Shown here piece by piece: positions 1 to 11,261 of a DNA stretch of 64,000 bases. Within the stretch, counting starts at the first letter, position 1. Each line of letters opens with the position of its first letter. A model generated the notes under the pieces. The model was not told the DNA's origin and made no database searches. It was given only the letters and a program-made list of their open reading frames with translations. The position numbers were made by a program, and so were the translations under genes. The DNA comes from Heliocidaris tuberculata (lineage: Eukaryota > Echinodermata > Echinoidea > Camarodonta > Echinometridae), in NCBI GenBank assembly GCA_025618425.1, contig CM046842.1:28235668-28299667 (forward strand), read 5' to 3'.

Positions 1-94
1 CCCCTTCAGAAAAATTCCAATTCTGTACGTTGTATCTTGACTAGAGGTATCTATTTCATCTTCTTTGAACAGAGACGTATATTTCTTTGTGGAG

Positions 95-100
95 TTTATT
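95..100 (-). promoter_or_regulatory. Candidate polyadenylation signal, gene A
   Basis: AATAAA on the minus strand about 656 nt past the gene A stop, conserved in gene B (15575-15580) at nearly the same distance. A second AATAAA near 167-172 is not conserved. Confidence 0.3.
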
Positions 101-755
101 CCCCAAGAAGCATCTTGCATGTCAAATCTAGTTTTGGAAAAAAAACAGAATATGTATTGAAATTTTATTTTCATTTATCTATAAATTTGGTTGCCTAGAA
201 AAGGTACAGAATTTTGTTTCAGCTGAGGTTATATTTTTTGCCCTACATGTAGTATTCTATTTAGTTTAAAACCAAAGATTTCATTATGTATTGTTTACCT
301 TATTTACTATTACATCTTGACGACTTTGTGATTTTGATTGTATCCTCTTAACCCCGAAATGGGATCGAAAGAGTCAAATTTAAATCCAGTGTAAACGAAG
401 TTCGGGTAAAGAAGGGTTGATTTTATGCATATTTTTTTTTTTTTAAGTGACAGCCTCCCCCCCCCCCCCCCCAAAAAAGTTATCATTTTCTTTTTTTGGC
501 CGTATGAGCATTACATGCAGAATTTTGCTGTTCTTTCTTTTAGCCTATTAAGTGCGCTTAAGTAAGGCAGAATGCATGTAGTCGGAGATGTAAACAAATT
601 TAATTCTTGAAGGAACGTCAAAAGATTTTAATTTTTCTTGATTATTATATTACTACTGCCGTTCATACAAAGGTTGACGATTCTCCATTCCCTACTTATA
701 AACAAAAACACCCCCCCCCCCCAATATCAAACCAATAAATATATAGTTCCCTACA

Positions 756-1058
756 TTACTGTCTCTCGTAATATTTACAACCCTTAATACGGACAAAGTC
801 ATTTGGGTTGACATTGTCCTTCATCTGGTCATTCAGATCACAGACGCCATTGCCGACGTTGAAGGAAACACATCCATCGTGCATGTTACATTCAGATGCG
901 CACTCAACCAGGGAGAGGTCACGTTTTGTTTTTGTCACATGGTTCTGTAGACACCAGCCCTCTATGTTTCTCCCGTTCGTTTGGGCCAGGCGAAAGAGGG
1001 CAGTCGTTTGCCGAGCAATGCGTGGTGTAGGCGTAGGAGGAGAAGTCGTAGTTGGAGC
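756..1058 (-). CDS. Gene A exon 6: PAN/apple domain and stop
   Basis: Acceptor CATTACAG precedes 1058. The exon opens in phase 0 with a Thr/Pro-rich stretch (APTTTSPPTPTP) and then a PAN/apple-like module with six cysteines in the pattern GWC…VEC…SEC…DGCVSF…GVCDL…GC, ending in TAA at 756-758. It is 100 codons plus stop. PAN/apple modules are disulfide-bonded folds that mediate protein-protein or carbohydrate binding in secreted proteins. The paralogous exon in gene B differs at only two residues (Asn/Thr and Arg/Lys near the C terminus). Confidence 0.85.
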   Translation of the reverse strand, partial: APTTTSPPTPTPRIARQTTALFRLAQTNGRNIEGWCLQNHVTKTKRDLSLVECASECNMHDGCVSFNVGNGVCDLNDQMKDNVNPNDFVRIKGCKYYERQ

Positions 1059-4000
1059 CTGTAATGTCAAAGAAAATACATGTTAAAAAAAAACTAATTT
1101 CATTGCTACAAACACTTTACAACTCCCTGTAAACCTTCATATATTGTCATTTTAAAATAATACAATTTCAAGTATTCTATATCATGATTGTGTATGCAGC
1201 ACTTAGTATTTTCAAAAGCATTGTTGGAACTTTTAAATTCACTCAACACGATCACAGAGACTTTAGAAAAATCAACCTACAATTCAATAGCCTTGTCCAT
1301 CACCTCTTGAAATGTAAAGAGTAACAATGTCTATATATGTCCCGAAATAGTCACCCCATTTCACCAATAAGATTTGACCCCTTAAAGTTACTTAGATCAT
1401 CTAAGTCATTAGTCAGGTTTACACGAATGGAGCTAAACTTTAAGTTTCGCTTGTATTTCAAAACTTGAAGTTAACTTGAAGTTATCTCTTAGTTTCAGAT
1501 TGTATGAACGTAGTTTCGAAACTTTCAGTTTACTCGCAAAGGGGGAAGGGGGCTGACGCCTTTTACCCGAATCAACTTTTTCAATTTCTTTTTTTTTTTT
1601 GGGGGGGGGGGGGGGGGTTTTAATACTTTTCGTAGATTTTACATAATTATCTGGCCAAATATGAAGTGATGCTTTCCCGAATCTCGGAACTTTGAAAACC
1701 CTCGGGGGCCGGGTTGGAGCTGCAGCCCATTGCCAAACACTGATGTCATGCTGGATCGTACAGGTGGTCATAAAGACGTGTTACTATTTACAAGCTATGA
1801 TATTTCTTCCCCACATTTTGCATGTATTCCCCCCCCCCCCCCGTGGTATCTATATATCTCGATACTTTCTACATACTTATCATACATTATACTTAACGTG
1901 AGTTATTTACCCATAATATTTTGTAACCGTCTCATCTGATATCAAAATCTCTTCAAAAATTGTGATGTAAATGTAGAACAAATAAACCTCAAACATGGAT
2001 ACAAACACCCCTATTTCCGACAGGGTTAACTTAGAGCAAAATCTGAAGCTATGCTTTTTATTCAATTGCAATAAAAACAATTCACCTTAAAGTACAAAGG
2101 TACAAAACTTTGGACCAAAGGCGTAGAGATGGCGGAGAGGGGAGGCATTCTCTCCCCTTATTCCATTAAAAAATATATTTGGGCATTTTTAAACCTTTAA
2201 TGGAGGATGTCAGCCCTACCCCTTTGCAATGCATACATTGGTGTCTCGACTTAAATCATAATTATACAAAGTGAGCAAAAACCTAAAATGTCATATTTCA
2301 GTTAGTGATTTTTAATTAGAAAATAAATCATAGATAACACCATGACAGTACTGATTACAAGCAATAGCATAATCGGCGGCGGGAAATACAAAACTTACTT
2401 TAGTCGTTGGAGGTTTTGTCGGTTTCAGAATACCTTTAAATACAATTTTAAAAAGAGAGAAACACAGTGAAAGCAATTAAAAAAGAGAGAGATAAATATA
2501 GTGAAAAAGTTTAAAGTTGAAACGTTATACAATAATCAATTTCTACAAGGAAAATGTCACTAGATGGCATCAGAGTACATTCCTTAGTATGTCAATGGTA
2601 TCATAATGCACGAACATAAAACTATAGTTTAATGTATAAGCATCTCACTTTTGGCAAAAATGACGCTTAACCCAATTTGCATCTCAAAGGCTCGATTGTT
2701 ATCTGTCTATCTTGTCTTCCTCTTAATTCAAAGCAAATGTGTGTTTTTTTTTTGTTTTGTTTGTTTTTTTGTTTTGTTTTTCATTATTTATTCATTATTC
2801 ATATTTTTTAGCTGTAAAGATATATCAGTGGCCTTGTAATATAACTTTATGTTTCAACTGAAGACTTACACTCAGTGAAATTTGATTTAAAAAACTCAAA
2901 CCAGTGAAGGAGTGGAAAGGAGTTAATGTTATGATACGAACCACCCCCGCCCCCTCCCTCAACCACATAATTTTCAAAATAAAAATGGTATTTTGATGAA
3001 GAAATAATTAACCTTTTCACCACAGTCAAGTGCCTTCTTTTCTCTCACTTGGAAAAGTTGGAAACTGGAAAATTGACACTTCGGCAAGAGAAGTTTGTGA
3101 AATATAACACCATCTATTGATATTGCCCAAGGACATGAACGTGACCGCTGACTTACATTCGTAGAGAGCATAAATGTGGCTGTTTTGGCTTGTAGCTGGA
3201 CACACTCCATACTGTGCGCAGTTACCGTGGATAAGACACTGTGTTTTATTCGTGCAGAAGCCCTGATACTTCGACGTCTCATCTTCGCCACACTGTTCTT
3301 CCCGAGCGGCGTCATAACCATCACAAGTAAGAACCCCCACACAAACTTCTTTGATGATTTTAACCGCATATCCTTCAGGGCACTCAGCGAATATCGAGGA
3401 TAGATGTTCAGTTGTTTGGCAATAATCAACTATACGGGGGGAACGCAAACTTGAATTAATTGTTTGAAGCTGATCCTGGAGTGATCTACATTCAATATGC
3501 AATTAAAGGGGGGGGGGGGGGTTGAGTTCTGGTAAAAATGAAAATAATTTGTGAACTTACTCATTCTTTTTTTGTTACTTTAGAAGAATATCATAGAAGA
3601 AAGAGATCGCTTTTAAATTGCCCTCATATTGTAAATATGAAAAGAAACAGCTGAAATGCCACATGTAATGGGTGTGTCGTCCCATATACACATATCTGTG
3701 TGCAGTGTAAATGAGTTTCAGTAACATTGAGTTAATTTCTCATTTTACTGATTCCAAAACCTCAGAGTATACTCAAATTATTATGTACTACATAATCAAC
3801 CTTCTACAATAGCCTGCAGACATTTTCTTTTCTTAATTATAATTGCTTGACAAGAACAAAAATCTATTTTAATGAATCTGTGTTATCCGGCACCTCTATG
3901 AAACATGTAAAATGGGTATTTTATATCATGCTGTAAAACGGAGATAAGATATAAGTGTTATATTTAGATTATGGTGGAAAAAATATCATTACAGTTTTGT

Positions 4001-5417
4001 TAAATTATGAAATAAAATAAAGTGGAATCATCCTAGTAGACTGAAAGCCCCGAAGTATCACATTTACAAAAGGTTCACTAGACCGACAGCCCACGAGACC
4101 GACAAAACCAAAGAAATACAATATAAAATATGGAAACGAAAAAAGGTGAAAAAAGTCCACCAGAACGAAGGCCCATGAAACCAAAAGGGTAAAGAAATAC
4201 ATAAGGGAAGATCATAAAATGCCGGTTTCGTGGGCTGTCAGTCTAGTGAATTTGTCAGAAGGCTGGCGGAATTGACATTCTTGATCTGTGGGCTGAAGGT
4301 CTCGTAAGATGTAGCCCCCCCCCCCCAAAAAAAAAAATAAAAAAATAAAAAATAAAAAAATAAAAAGAATAAACAAATAAATGAAAATAAATAAATAAAA
4401 AATCATGAAGCTTAAAGGAAACTTAACTTAAAACGTATCCTTAAAATAGACTCACCGCGTAGGGTTGTGCTTCTTTTCTGGGGAGACACCATGAACAGAA
4501 TGTAAATAAAGACAATAAAGTGTTTTATACATGTATTTCATTCATTTCTACAAAACCAACAACTAAAATGCAAAGACGTCCTGAAAAAAAAAAAATCATA
4601 AAGCTTTAAAATGAATTGAATTTAAAATATTAAACCGAACACACATTTTAAGCTAAATAAACATAGCTGTGTTAAGATTTGGAGGAAAACAGTAGAACAT
4701 TGGCCCAGATTCTTGTCTGAACCAGGAATAGGTGTCATTCGAAGAGCATTTACAATTGTAGAAGCTACAACTTGCTATAAAGAGTTTGAATAAATAACAC
4801 AAATAATAATATTCGAAGTATCATCTTTTTTAAAAAGTTTAAATTTTGGTTGCTTCTTTTCTTTTGGTCTATGCTAAATTACCATTCCACACCTGTCGAT
4901 TGGAATGCTTGAATATTGAAGTGAAGTTCGGATTCTCACAGGTATCCTTAGGGATCGACAAGGAACCCGAAGCTGCAATGAAAGGTGGGGATATAATGAT
5001 TTTGACTTAAAATCCATTTCTCATGACTTGACAGCAAATGGATTGTATATCTTTTTGTGGTTTCATTGGGCTAGTATGCATACGATGCGTCGATCCTTGG
5101 TAGACATTGTATAATGAAGTATTCGTGTTGTCCCGGGATGTAGACATGTCTGAGTGAAGGGGTTTGAACACTTGAAGAAGAAGAAGAAGGAAAAAAAAAA
5201 AAAAAAATCAGCCACGGCACTCTTCGGATGCCCTTTGGTTAATCATTAATCCATATACAATTGTTACCTTCAACCCAGGATTGGTATATTGGTGCGTGGT
5301 AGAAGCAAATTCCTTGAATCCTGAAGCTATACAGGACTGTCATGTGGAACAGGCGATGGCTTTATACGAGAACTGACAATATGATTATGATGGTGGTGGT
5401 GGTGATGATGGTGATGG

Positions 5418-5448
<31 letters not shown>

Positions 5449-8400
5449 ACTAGGGACCAGGAGGAGGAGGAGGATAATAACCTAAATATATTGAAGTTGA
5501 TACTGCCAGTTGATACTGCCAAAAAACAAATAAAAAAATAAATAAAATGAAATAAAACAAATCAAGGAACTGATAAAGAAAAGCCGTAAGATATCTCCTT
5601 TCAAACAAAATAACAACTCTTTGATAAACGCATCAAATACTCTTTCGATCAGTTTTCTTGTTGTTAGTTTGTTGTTTGTTGTTCTTTTAACAATACAATC
5701 TAGTGTTCCTTGAAAGGACTGCATCTTAACTCTTGAGAGTCAATACTTTGATGAAGCAAGAAGACAGAAGGATCGTCACGAAGAAGAAACCCATCCGAAG
5801 GCAGTACATGACCTTAAAAAATTAAAGATTTGAACAAACTGACGTCCCAGATTGTAACAGCTTACGCGTGGAGCAAGAAGCAGTCGATTGCCATAAAATG
5901 GTGTTTGACATATCAGGAACAGTGGCGTATCTAGGCATTCTGGAGCCCGGGGCAAACTATGAAATCTGCGCCCCCCCCCCCCCCCCCCCCCCATGCCCGA
6001 GCTCAGATGTATGAGCGTTTTTCATTTAGAAATGATGGCACTACTTGAAAATGAATTTTGGTGCACATATGGCCAGGGGTTGTTAGCCCAAATTTGATGA
6101 ATTATTTCATAAGCTAGGGTGAGCAACGCGACCGAGCGGCAGATTCCCCCCCCCCCCCTTTTCACCCCTCAAATTGAAATTTCTTATGTATTTACCCTAA
6201 GAAAAAAATCCAAGGGAATACAGCTACCTAGCAATATATTTTTTTCTTTTTTAATTATGAAAATTCCTATTTCGGAGCCCAAAATTAATGAAAACCGTGA
6301 ATAAATATATTTGAGGAATTTAAACAAGGCAATTGTAAGGCAAACTTATGATTTCTTTCGAATGTTCTATACTTTGAACGTGCTTTTTATGCACTTCTAT
6401 ACCATCTGGGGCGCAAAATTTAACAAGTTCCGGGGGAGGGGGGGGGGGCAAAGCCACTAGAGTCAATTTACGATTAACACTATAAGAATGCCGTTGGGGC
6501 GCGAAAAAGCTAGATCCTGAACATAATCATGCGAGGGAGCAAAGCGATCGAGCTTTAGAAAATTTTCGCATTTCAAACCCTATAAAACACCATTTCTTAC
6601 GCATTTTATCCTTGACTGGGGCGCAAATAACCTTCAAAGACCATACGTTTTCTTGTATTTCTTCCCCTTTTCTTTCTCTCTTTTGCGTTTTTTTCCCCGC
6701 CACTTCAAGTGTCCCCCGTAGATACGCCACTTATCAGGAAGTTTGTATATTATGGTAAAAAAAAAAGAAGAAGAAAAATTGTTATATTCTCTTGTCATAT
6801 TTTACTGCATTTGATACAAATTTATTATTTTTAACATTTTCCCCAGCCTATATCATGAACAATACAGCCAAGGTGAATGAAACAGGATCAAAATCAATGG
6901 ATTGTCGTTTATACGTTGTATTTTGTCTTTGTTGTCTTTTTTTTTACAATAGTCTTCAATGTGGAGAGATAGTAACAACTGAATGAAAAATGTTAGTGGT
7001 GACAATTATTGTTGTATCATGATGATTTATATCCAGCTTAAACAAGCGCTAAATCAACGCCTTTCTTTCATTTGTCTGTGAACAGTAATATACAGTGGAG
7101 CTTACATTAAATGTCAGTGGGATGGATAATTTTGAAATGGGGAGATTTTGTCATGTAGCCTAAATGAAAGTTCATTGGTTACATGTTGTTTTATCGAAGG
7201 GTCATAATGCCGAAGGTTAGTAATTCCAAAGGTTCGTATTTCCAAATATGAAATAGGGTTCATAATTCCGAAATAAAATAGAACCCTGTATCGTTTCCGA
7301 AATTACCAACCTTCTGAATAATGCACCCTTTTTCATTTTAAGGATTTATGAATCCCGTTTCATATTCGGAATCACCCAGAGTTTAAGATCGGCTGCATGA
7401 TCTTCATATAAATGAAAAACAAGTCAGAAACGTAAATCATTTATCATATGTGAAAATGTCATATTAACACAAAATAGGCAATAAAGTAATATTCAGATAT
7501 TCTATATACAGTATTTATACTCTTTTATCAATGTGCAATCCCATTATTGTCAGTGCTGTCCGATCAATAACGATAAGAAATAATAAAGTCATGAATTTTT
7601 AAAATTGTAATTAATGAAACACAAATTAGCAACCCCATGACGTATCTTACGAGGTTCTCTCCTATTTGCCCGTACTAAAAAATAATGAATTTTCATTTTC
7701 TCTACATGAAATATTTAATCATACATATAACATATACACAATCATTGCACATATGTTTTTACACAAAACCTGTAAGAAACAGATTTATTCCTTCAACAAA
7801 AACTAATAAAATTAAAATTTATTAAATTTTCTGTACAGAGAAATGGAAGAGGACCTCTGACAAGATAAATCACAGAGTTGCCTATTTGTGTTTAATTGAT
7901 TGCAACTTCAAAAATTCATAGCTTTCTTATTTCTTACCGGATTTTGTTGAAAAATTCACTTAGCCTTTTCGGTCATCCCCCCCCCCCCCTTATTCAAATA
8001 AACTAAATATCAGGGTGGAATTGCCCTTTAAAAACCTGAACTGATATTTCAAATGTGGAAATAATGCTTCTGTTTTATATCTAATGTCTTACACTTTGAT
8101 CCTGTACGGCTCCAAATTTCTCATTTTTCATTCCCAGTAAAATTGATGATAAAAAGGTCATAAGGAATATATAATGATAAGAAAACCATGGAAAATAAAA
8201 ATCACTAGACGAATTGACAACTCTGTTATGAGTTGATGACGTCATCCCCTCACCATTCACTCTTTTTTTTTTTAAATGAGGACATAAATTTCCAATTTTC
8301 CCCAATAAAATATGATTTCCTCTTAGTGTTTTTCCAAATTTGATTTATAGTGATATGTTTCTGAATGCATAGGCCTATACAGTGCATCCTAGAAAAAAAC

Positions 8401-11152
8401 AAACAAAACAAAACAAAACAAAAAACAACTATACCCTAAAACAAAGGTTATTGTGACCACACTATGTGCTCTATGACAATAATTATCTATTTTCCATAAA
8501 ATAGAATTATGCTTTTCAATGATATCTTGATGGCATCAATCGGTATATACTTTCCCGATCAGCGGCATTTTGAAAATGACACGAATAAACACAGTTGTGC
8601 CGAAATTGGGAAAAACCATGGTAAAACCGTGAAAACGTTGAGATCACATGCAAACATGACGCAAATCCAACATGAGCTTTAAAAGCCTATGAAAAGACTG
8701 TTTTCATCTGTTTCTTTCAGTAATGAGGGTAAGGATAGTGCCCTTATCATAAAATAAAGGATGGTCAATGTTTTGTCGATGTTGGGGGTAAAGAAAGGGC
8801 ATGTTTGGTATGGAAATGGTACCTGCAATCGAAATGAAAAGCAATTTTGGGACACTTTTCTGATCTGAAAAATTTTAAGAACAAGGCGAACAGAAAGGTG
8901 ATGTTATTCATAAAATGAAATTAAGTGGCACTTTCTACTGTCGTCAAATGGAAATACAAAATAGAAAGGGCACATAAGGCAGAAAATATATTAAGGTTAT
9001 GACAATTTCCCACCTCAGGAGGAGCACCTTTTCCATCACACAAAGGGCACTTTTTCCTCTTTTGAGGGATATTCATTGATTTTGGAAATTTAAGTAGCGT
9101 ATGCCCCGCCAACTTTTGGAAATTGGTATTGACCCGTTTTTTTAATGAACATCTGATTTAATGTATGGCATGAAACATGGGGATTTCATATCTCTTAAAC
9201 TTGTTAAAGCTGGTATTTTCCGTTAGTCATTTTCGCATGTGCTACTAACGTTTTCACGGTTTTACTCAAATTCGGCACAACTGAGTTTTTACATGTCATT
9301 TGGTATCATTTAAAAGCATAATACTTCTAGCTTATTGAAAATAGATAATTATCGTCATAGAGCACATATTGTGGTCATAATAACCCTTAGTTTTAGGGTT
9401 TCGTTTCTTCTGGGACGCACTGTATATTGATTAAAATGAAGATACAAAAATCTGTTCTTCGTGGCATAAACAAAATCACAACCTTCTTATCTCTTCGATT
9501 TTCCTCATTTTGGGGGTTCTTTTTGTCAGATTTTTCTGCCTCCATTAAAAGCGAACAAAAAAAGAAAATGCATCGAACTTGCCTTAAAAGTGTCCGGTGA
9601 TGGGTTAGCGCGTCATTTGACTTCTTAAAAAAAAATGTATTATCCAGACTGGGCGAAGGCATAATTATTTTCCTAAGATACTTTCTACCGTCGCCGAGTA
9701 ATAAAGATGAAACAGATACTAAACAAGAACAAGGTAACACAATATTCAGATACGAGAAGCATACATACCGAAATGAAATAGAGAAGCAAATATTAAAGAA
9801 CATGAAGGTGTTACTAAAAAGGAACCTTGCAAGCATTTTATTCGTGTGTTTTCGAAATTGTGTTACTTATAGAACTTAATAACTAACTGCATGATTTAGC
9901 ACAAGTGGTAGATGTTTATAAACAGTTCGTAATTCTTTAGAAGATTAACACTGAAATTGCTTAGGCCCAAATCAGAATACAAACGGAAAAGGGCTACCTA
10001 GTAAACATAAAAGCTTATGCTCAAGTAATTGCTGAAGCAATTGATATCAATAGACTTTTTGCTTGGCCTGAAAGCGCTAGCTCTAGCAAAAGTTAAGGGT
10101 TATGACAATTAGTCACATTGGGCCGGATACCTAAAACTATCATTTACTAGGGATATACGTAAAAGCATATAAAGTAAATGCTATTGCCAGCACTCTTGCT
10201 AAGGCAATTTGGTTGGCAGGTGGTATTGTTTGAAAGTATAGAAATAGGGTTATACACTCCAACATCAAATCAAACTGCCTTCAGGGGATAATAAAAAAAA
10301 GTAATTTTTCTTCCATCTCACTTTCCAAATTGGCAGCATAAAGTGATTTGACATACTGCTGTAAAATGTGACAATACATCTTTAATGGCTGATTAAATTC
10401 ACGTGTTTTGTTTGTTTGTTTGTTCATGTTTCTTTTTATAATTATGTAACTGAAGAGAAGACGCTATCTACTAGCTTTATAAAGAAAGTGAGGGCAGTTC
10501 AGGATGCCAAAATAACGACTGGTCAAATCCATCATGTTCATGGAAGTAAAATCTTAGACTAGTAGGAGAGCAACTTTCAAATTATCAAAGGCTTGATGAT
10601 GAAAAGCATTTCCTCCTTTTAAAATAAACTATTCCGGAAAGCTTTTTTTGTACAAGAGCTAAATCTTTCCTTTTGGCTCTGAGTAAAATTTGAATATGAA
10701 TGTAAGCTATTGGTAGTCTGTGGAAGCGGCTGCTAGCATGAAAACAAGCCTTTGCTTCTCCTTGCTAGAAATTACATGGATGGACTATCTGAACATGGAA
10801 GCAAAAGGTTAGCAAAAGCTTTTGCTAGTTTGTGTAGATATGACCCTATGTTTCTTTAAGGATAGAGCAGCGATCGAAGAGTACAACTAATTATCCCATT
10901 CAAGCTAAGTTATAAGTGACAGTTACAATATCTTGCCTTTCTAAAAAAAAGAACATTATGAAGGTTCGTTTTGTTTAAAAGTATTACTTTTATTCACACT
11001 AATCTTGAGGTACCTGCGATGGATTTAGATATTTGATATTAAGAAGAACCTATTAAGTTTTTCTTACCCCTTTGAGTAGTTGACCCATTGCAGTTTGCAA
11101 TGAACCCTAGAGTCAAGACGATCGCTATTGTTGTCCTCCACAGAAAGTCCAT
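756..11152 (-). CDS. Lectin gene A: secreted SUEL-like/PAN protein (split gene)
   Basis: Minus-strand gene assembled by hand. Coding exons in transcript order: distal signal exon 11068-11152 or proximal signal exon 5731-5809; exon 2b 4893-4972 (or 2a 5268-5326); 22-nt microexon 4456-4477; lectin exon 3157-3429; linker exon 2399-2433; PAN exon 756-1058 with stop at 756-758. All introns are GT-AG and the phases fit exactly. With the distal exon and 2b the product is 265 residues: signal peptide (1-23), short segment with one Cys and an N-F-T sequon, R-Q-K-R site (54-57), SUEL-like domain (about 67-156), Pro/Thr linker, PAN/apple domain (about 190-265). No membrane anchor is seen, so it is probably secreted. 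SUEL domains bind galactose or rhamnose and PAN domains bind protein or sugar, but the ligand here is unknown. It has a close paralogue (gene B). The exon chain is well supported; which first exon is used is not. Confidence 0.82.
1341..1425 (+). repeat. Dispersed repeat R1 (cccgaaatagtcacccc)
   Basis: Short copy of a family also seen at 12493-12760, 13702-14075, 16819-16920 and 44209-44330. Shared words are CCCGAAATAGTCACCCC, then 'tttgaccccttaaagttactta'-like sequence. Origin unknown. Confidence 0.5.
1515..1740. repeat. Dispersed repeat R2 (tttacccgaat…ctgcagcccattgcc)
   Basis: G-tract-containing repeat with words TTTTACCCGAATCAACTTTT and CTGCAGCCCATTGCC. Related copies occur at 17715-17920, 35860-36170, 36880-37040, 40113-40160 and 48530-48650. 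It lies in a gene A intron. Confidence 0.45.
2399..2433 (-). CDS. Gene A exon 5: 35-nt Pro/Thr linker
   Basis: Flanked by a consensus donor GTAAGT (2393-2398) and an AG acceptor with a C/T tract about 20 nt upstream. The first two bases complete the Cys codon begun in the lectin exon. The rest encodes ILKPTKPPTTK and runs in phase 0 into the PAN exon. The same exon at 18458-18492 in gene B has one residue changed (Lys to Gln). The Pro/Thr content suggests an O-glycosylated spacer. Confidence 0.75.
3157..3429 (-). CDS. Gene A exon 4: diverged SUEL-type lectin domain
   Basis: 273-nt exon, phase 1 to phase 1, with donor GTAAGT and a C-rich acceptor ending GTATAG. It encodes a Cys-rich domain: AECPEGYAV, then LTC, EQC, GFC, TQC, NC, YGVC and the final YALYEC completed by the next exon. 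Cysteine spacing and the C-terminal Y-x-C pattern resemble the SUEL/galactose-binding lectin family. The family's YGR and DPC sugar-contact motifs are not conserved (VCVG and GVC stand near those places), so sugar binding cannot be assumed. An N-K-T sequon is present. A second open frame overlaps but loses the cysteine pattern and is a shadow. Confidence 0.8.
4456..4477 (-). CDS. Gene A exon 3: 22-nt microexon
   Basis: Acceptor GTGTCTCCCCAG and donor GTGAGT bracket 22 nt encoding KRSTTLR plus one base, which with the next exon makes Val. It enters in phase 0 and leaves in phase 1, as exon 4 requires. It is conserved in gene B (20509-20530) with one silent change. Joined to exon 2b its first two residues complete R-Q-K-R. 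Skipping it would shift the frame, so it should be constitutive. Confidence 0.68.
4893..4972 (-). CDS. Gene A exon 2b: N-terminal segment ending in half of a furin-type site
   Basis: 80 nt, acceptor TTTCATTGCAG and donor GTGTGG, phase 1 in and phase 0 out. It encodes 26 residues with a single Cys (KDTCENPNF), an N-F-T glycosylation sequon and the end HSNRQ. Gene B's copy (20937-21016) differs at four residues and keeps Cys, sequon and SNRQ. I recognise no domain. The ending plus the microexon gives R-Q-K-R. Confidence 0.72.
5268..5326 (-). CDS. Gene A exon 2a: alternative second exon
   Basis: 59 nt with acceptor CTGTATAG and donor GTAACA, phase 1 in and phase 0 out, exactly like exon 2b. It encodes 19 residues (SGFKEFASTTHQYTNPGLK) that, like 2b, begin Ser-Gly after an Ala/Thr split codon. 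Because it starts in phase 1 and ends in phase 0 it cannot be joined in frame to 2b, so the two look mutually exclusive. The copy at 21478-21536 differs at two residues but has a weaker donor (GTGGCA). Confidence 0.5.
5731..5809 (-). CDS. Gene A proximal first exon: signal peptide
   Basis: ATG at 5809 opens 26 codons plus one base (79 nt): MYCLRMGFFF, then a hydrophobic core, ending before donor GTTAAG. Size, phase and the start M-Y/F-C match signal exons at 27310-27388 and 30689-30767. The donor is weaker than their GTAAGA. It lies 404 bp upstream of exon 2a and joins it or 2b in frame. The opposite strand is also open here and looks like a charged tail, but the splice phases favour the minus strand. 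Confidence 0.55.
7190..7380. repeat. AATTCCGAA-type interspersed repeat
   Basis: Clustered words such as ggttcgtatttccaaa, cataattccgaa and gaaccctgtatcgtttccgaa in alternating orientation. The same repeat ends copy B at 22215-22400, so it lies at both duplication right edges. Confidence 0.5.
7381..8379. other. Intronic/intergenic sequence, nothing recognised
   Basis: AT-rich DNA between the end of copy A and the long-TIR element. It has one C tract near 7978 and no open frame or splice pair that I could support. It would lie inside the first intron of gene A if the distal first exon is used. Confidence 0.4.
8380..9422. mobile_element. Long-TIR DNA element with TA target (Tc1/mariner-like, non-autonomous)
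   Basis: Ends are CAGTGCATCCTAGAA and, reverse-complemented, CAGTGCGTCCCAGAA. Inverted similarity extends roughly 280 bp inward, including the pairs gtgctctatgacaataatta / taattatcgtcatagagcac. TA flanks both ends. The CAGTGCGTCCC terminus with TA target is typical of Tc1/mariner-type elements. The ~450 bp interior has no transposase-like frame. Confidence 0.65.
9423..11040. other. Intron/spacer with no recognised feature
   Basis: AT-rich sequence between the long-TIR element and the distal signal exon. It contains scattered short words such as 'gctagcaaaagctt' in several places but no coding signal I can support. Confidence 0.35.
11068..11152 (-). CDS. Gene A distal first exon: signal peptide
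   Basis: ATG at 11152 (context GCAATGG, purine at -3 and G at +4) opens 28 codons plus one base: MDFLWRTT, a hydrophobic stretch (IAIVLTLGFIA), then NCNG and STTQR, with donor GTAAGA at 11067. The phase-1 end joins exon 2b or 2a by making an Ala codon. A perfect NRF1-type palindrome lies about 110 bp upstream. It is not homologous to the 79-nt signal exons. It could instead belong to another minus-strand transcript, but the only phase-compatible exons downstream in the window are those of gene A. Confidence 0.6.
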
Positions 11153-11261
11153 TGCTAGGCTCTATCTCTGACTGGCACAAGACATTATCAAATGTATCTA
11201 TCGACTGAAGTGTCCTTATCCTCGGATATACCAGTGTTACATCAAATCGATTTGAGTGATA

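Larger units (their letters stand above)
1..7335. repeat. Segmental duplication, copy A
   Basis: Matches 15480-22365 in direct orientation (base 1 pairs with 15480). Similarity is high through exons and introns and ends in an 'aattccgaa' repeat. The match at the left edge starts at the window border, so the true unit extends further left. Introns contain poly-C/G tracts and GAT/GGT microsatellites that differ in length between copies. Confidence 0.85.

Noticed and set aside
808..1086. Plus-strand frames antisense to both PAN exons (also 16286-16564).
   Set aside because: Shadow of a highly conserved minus-strand exon; no domain or start context.
2974..3429. A second minus-strand open frame overlapping the gene A lectin exon.
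   Set aside because: It loses the cysteine pattern and does not fit the neighbouring exon phases, and gene B does not keep it.
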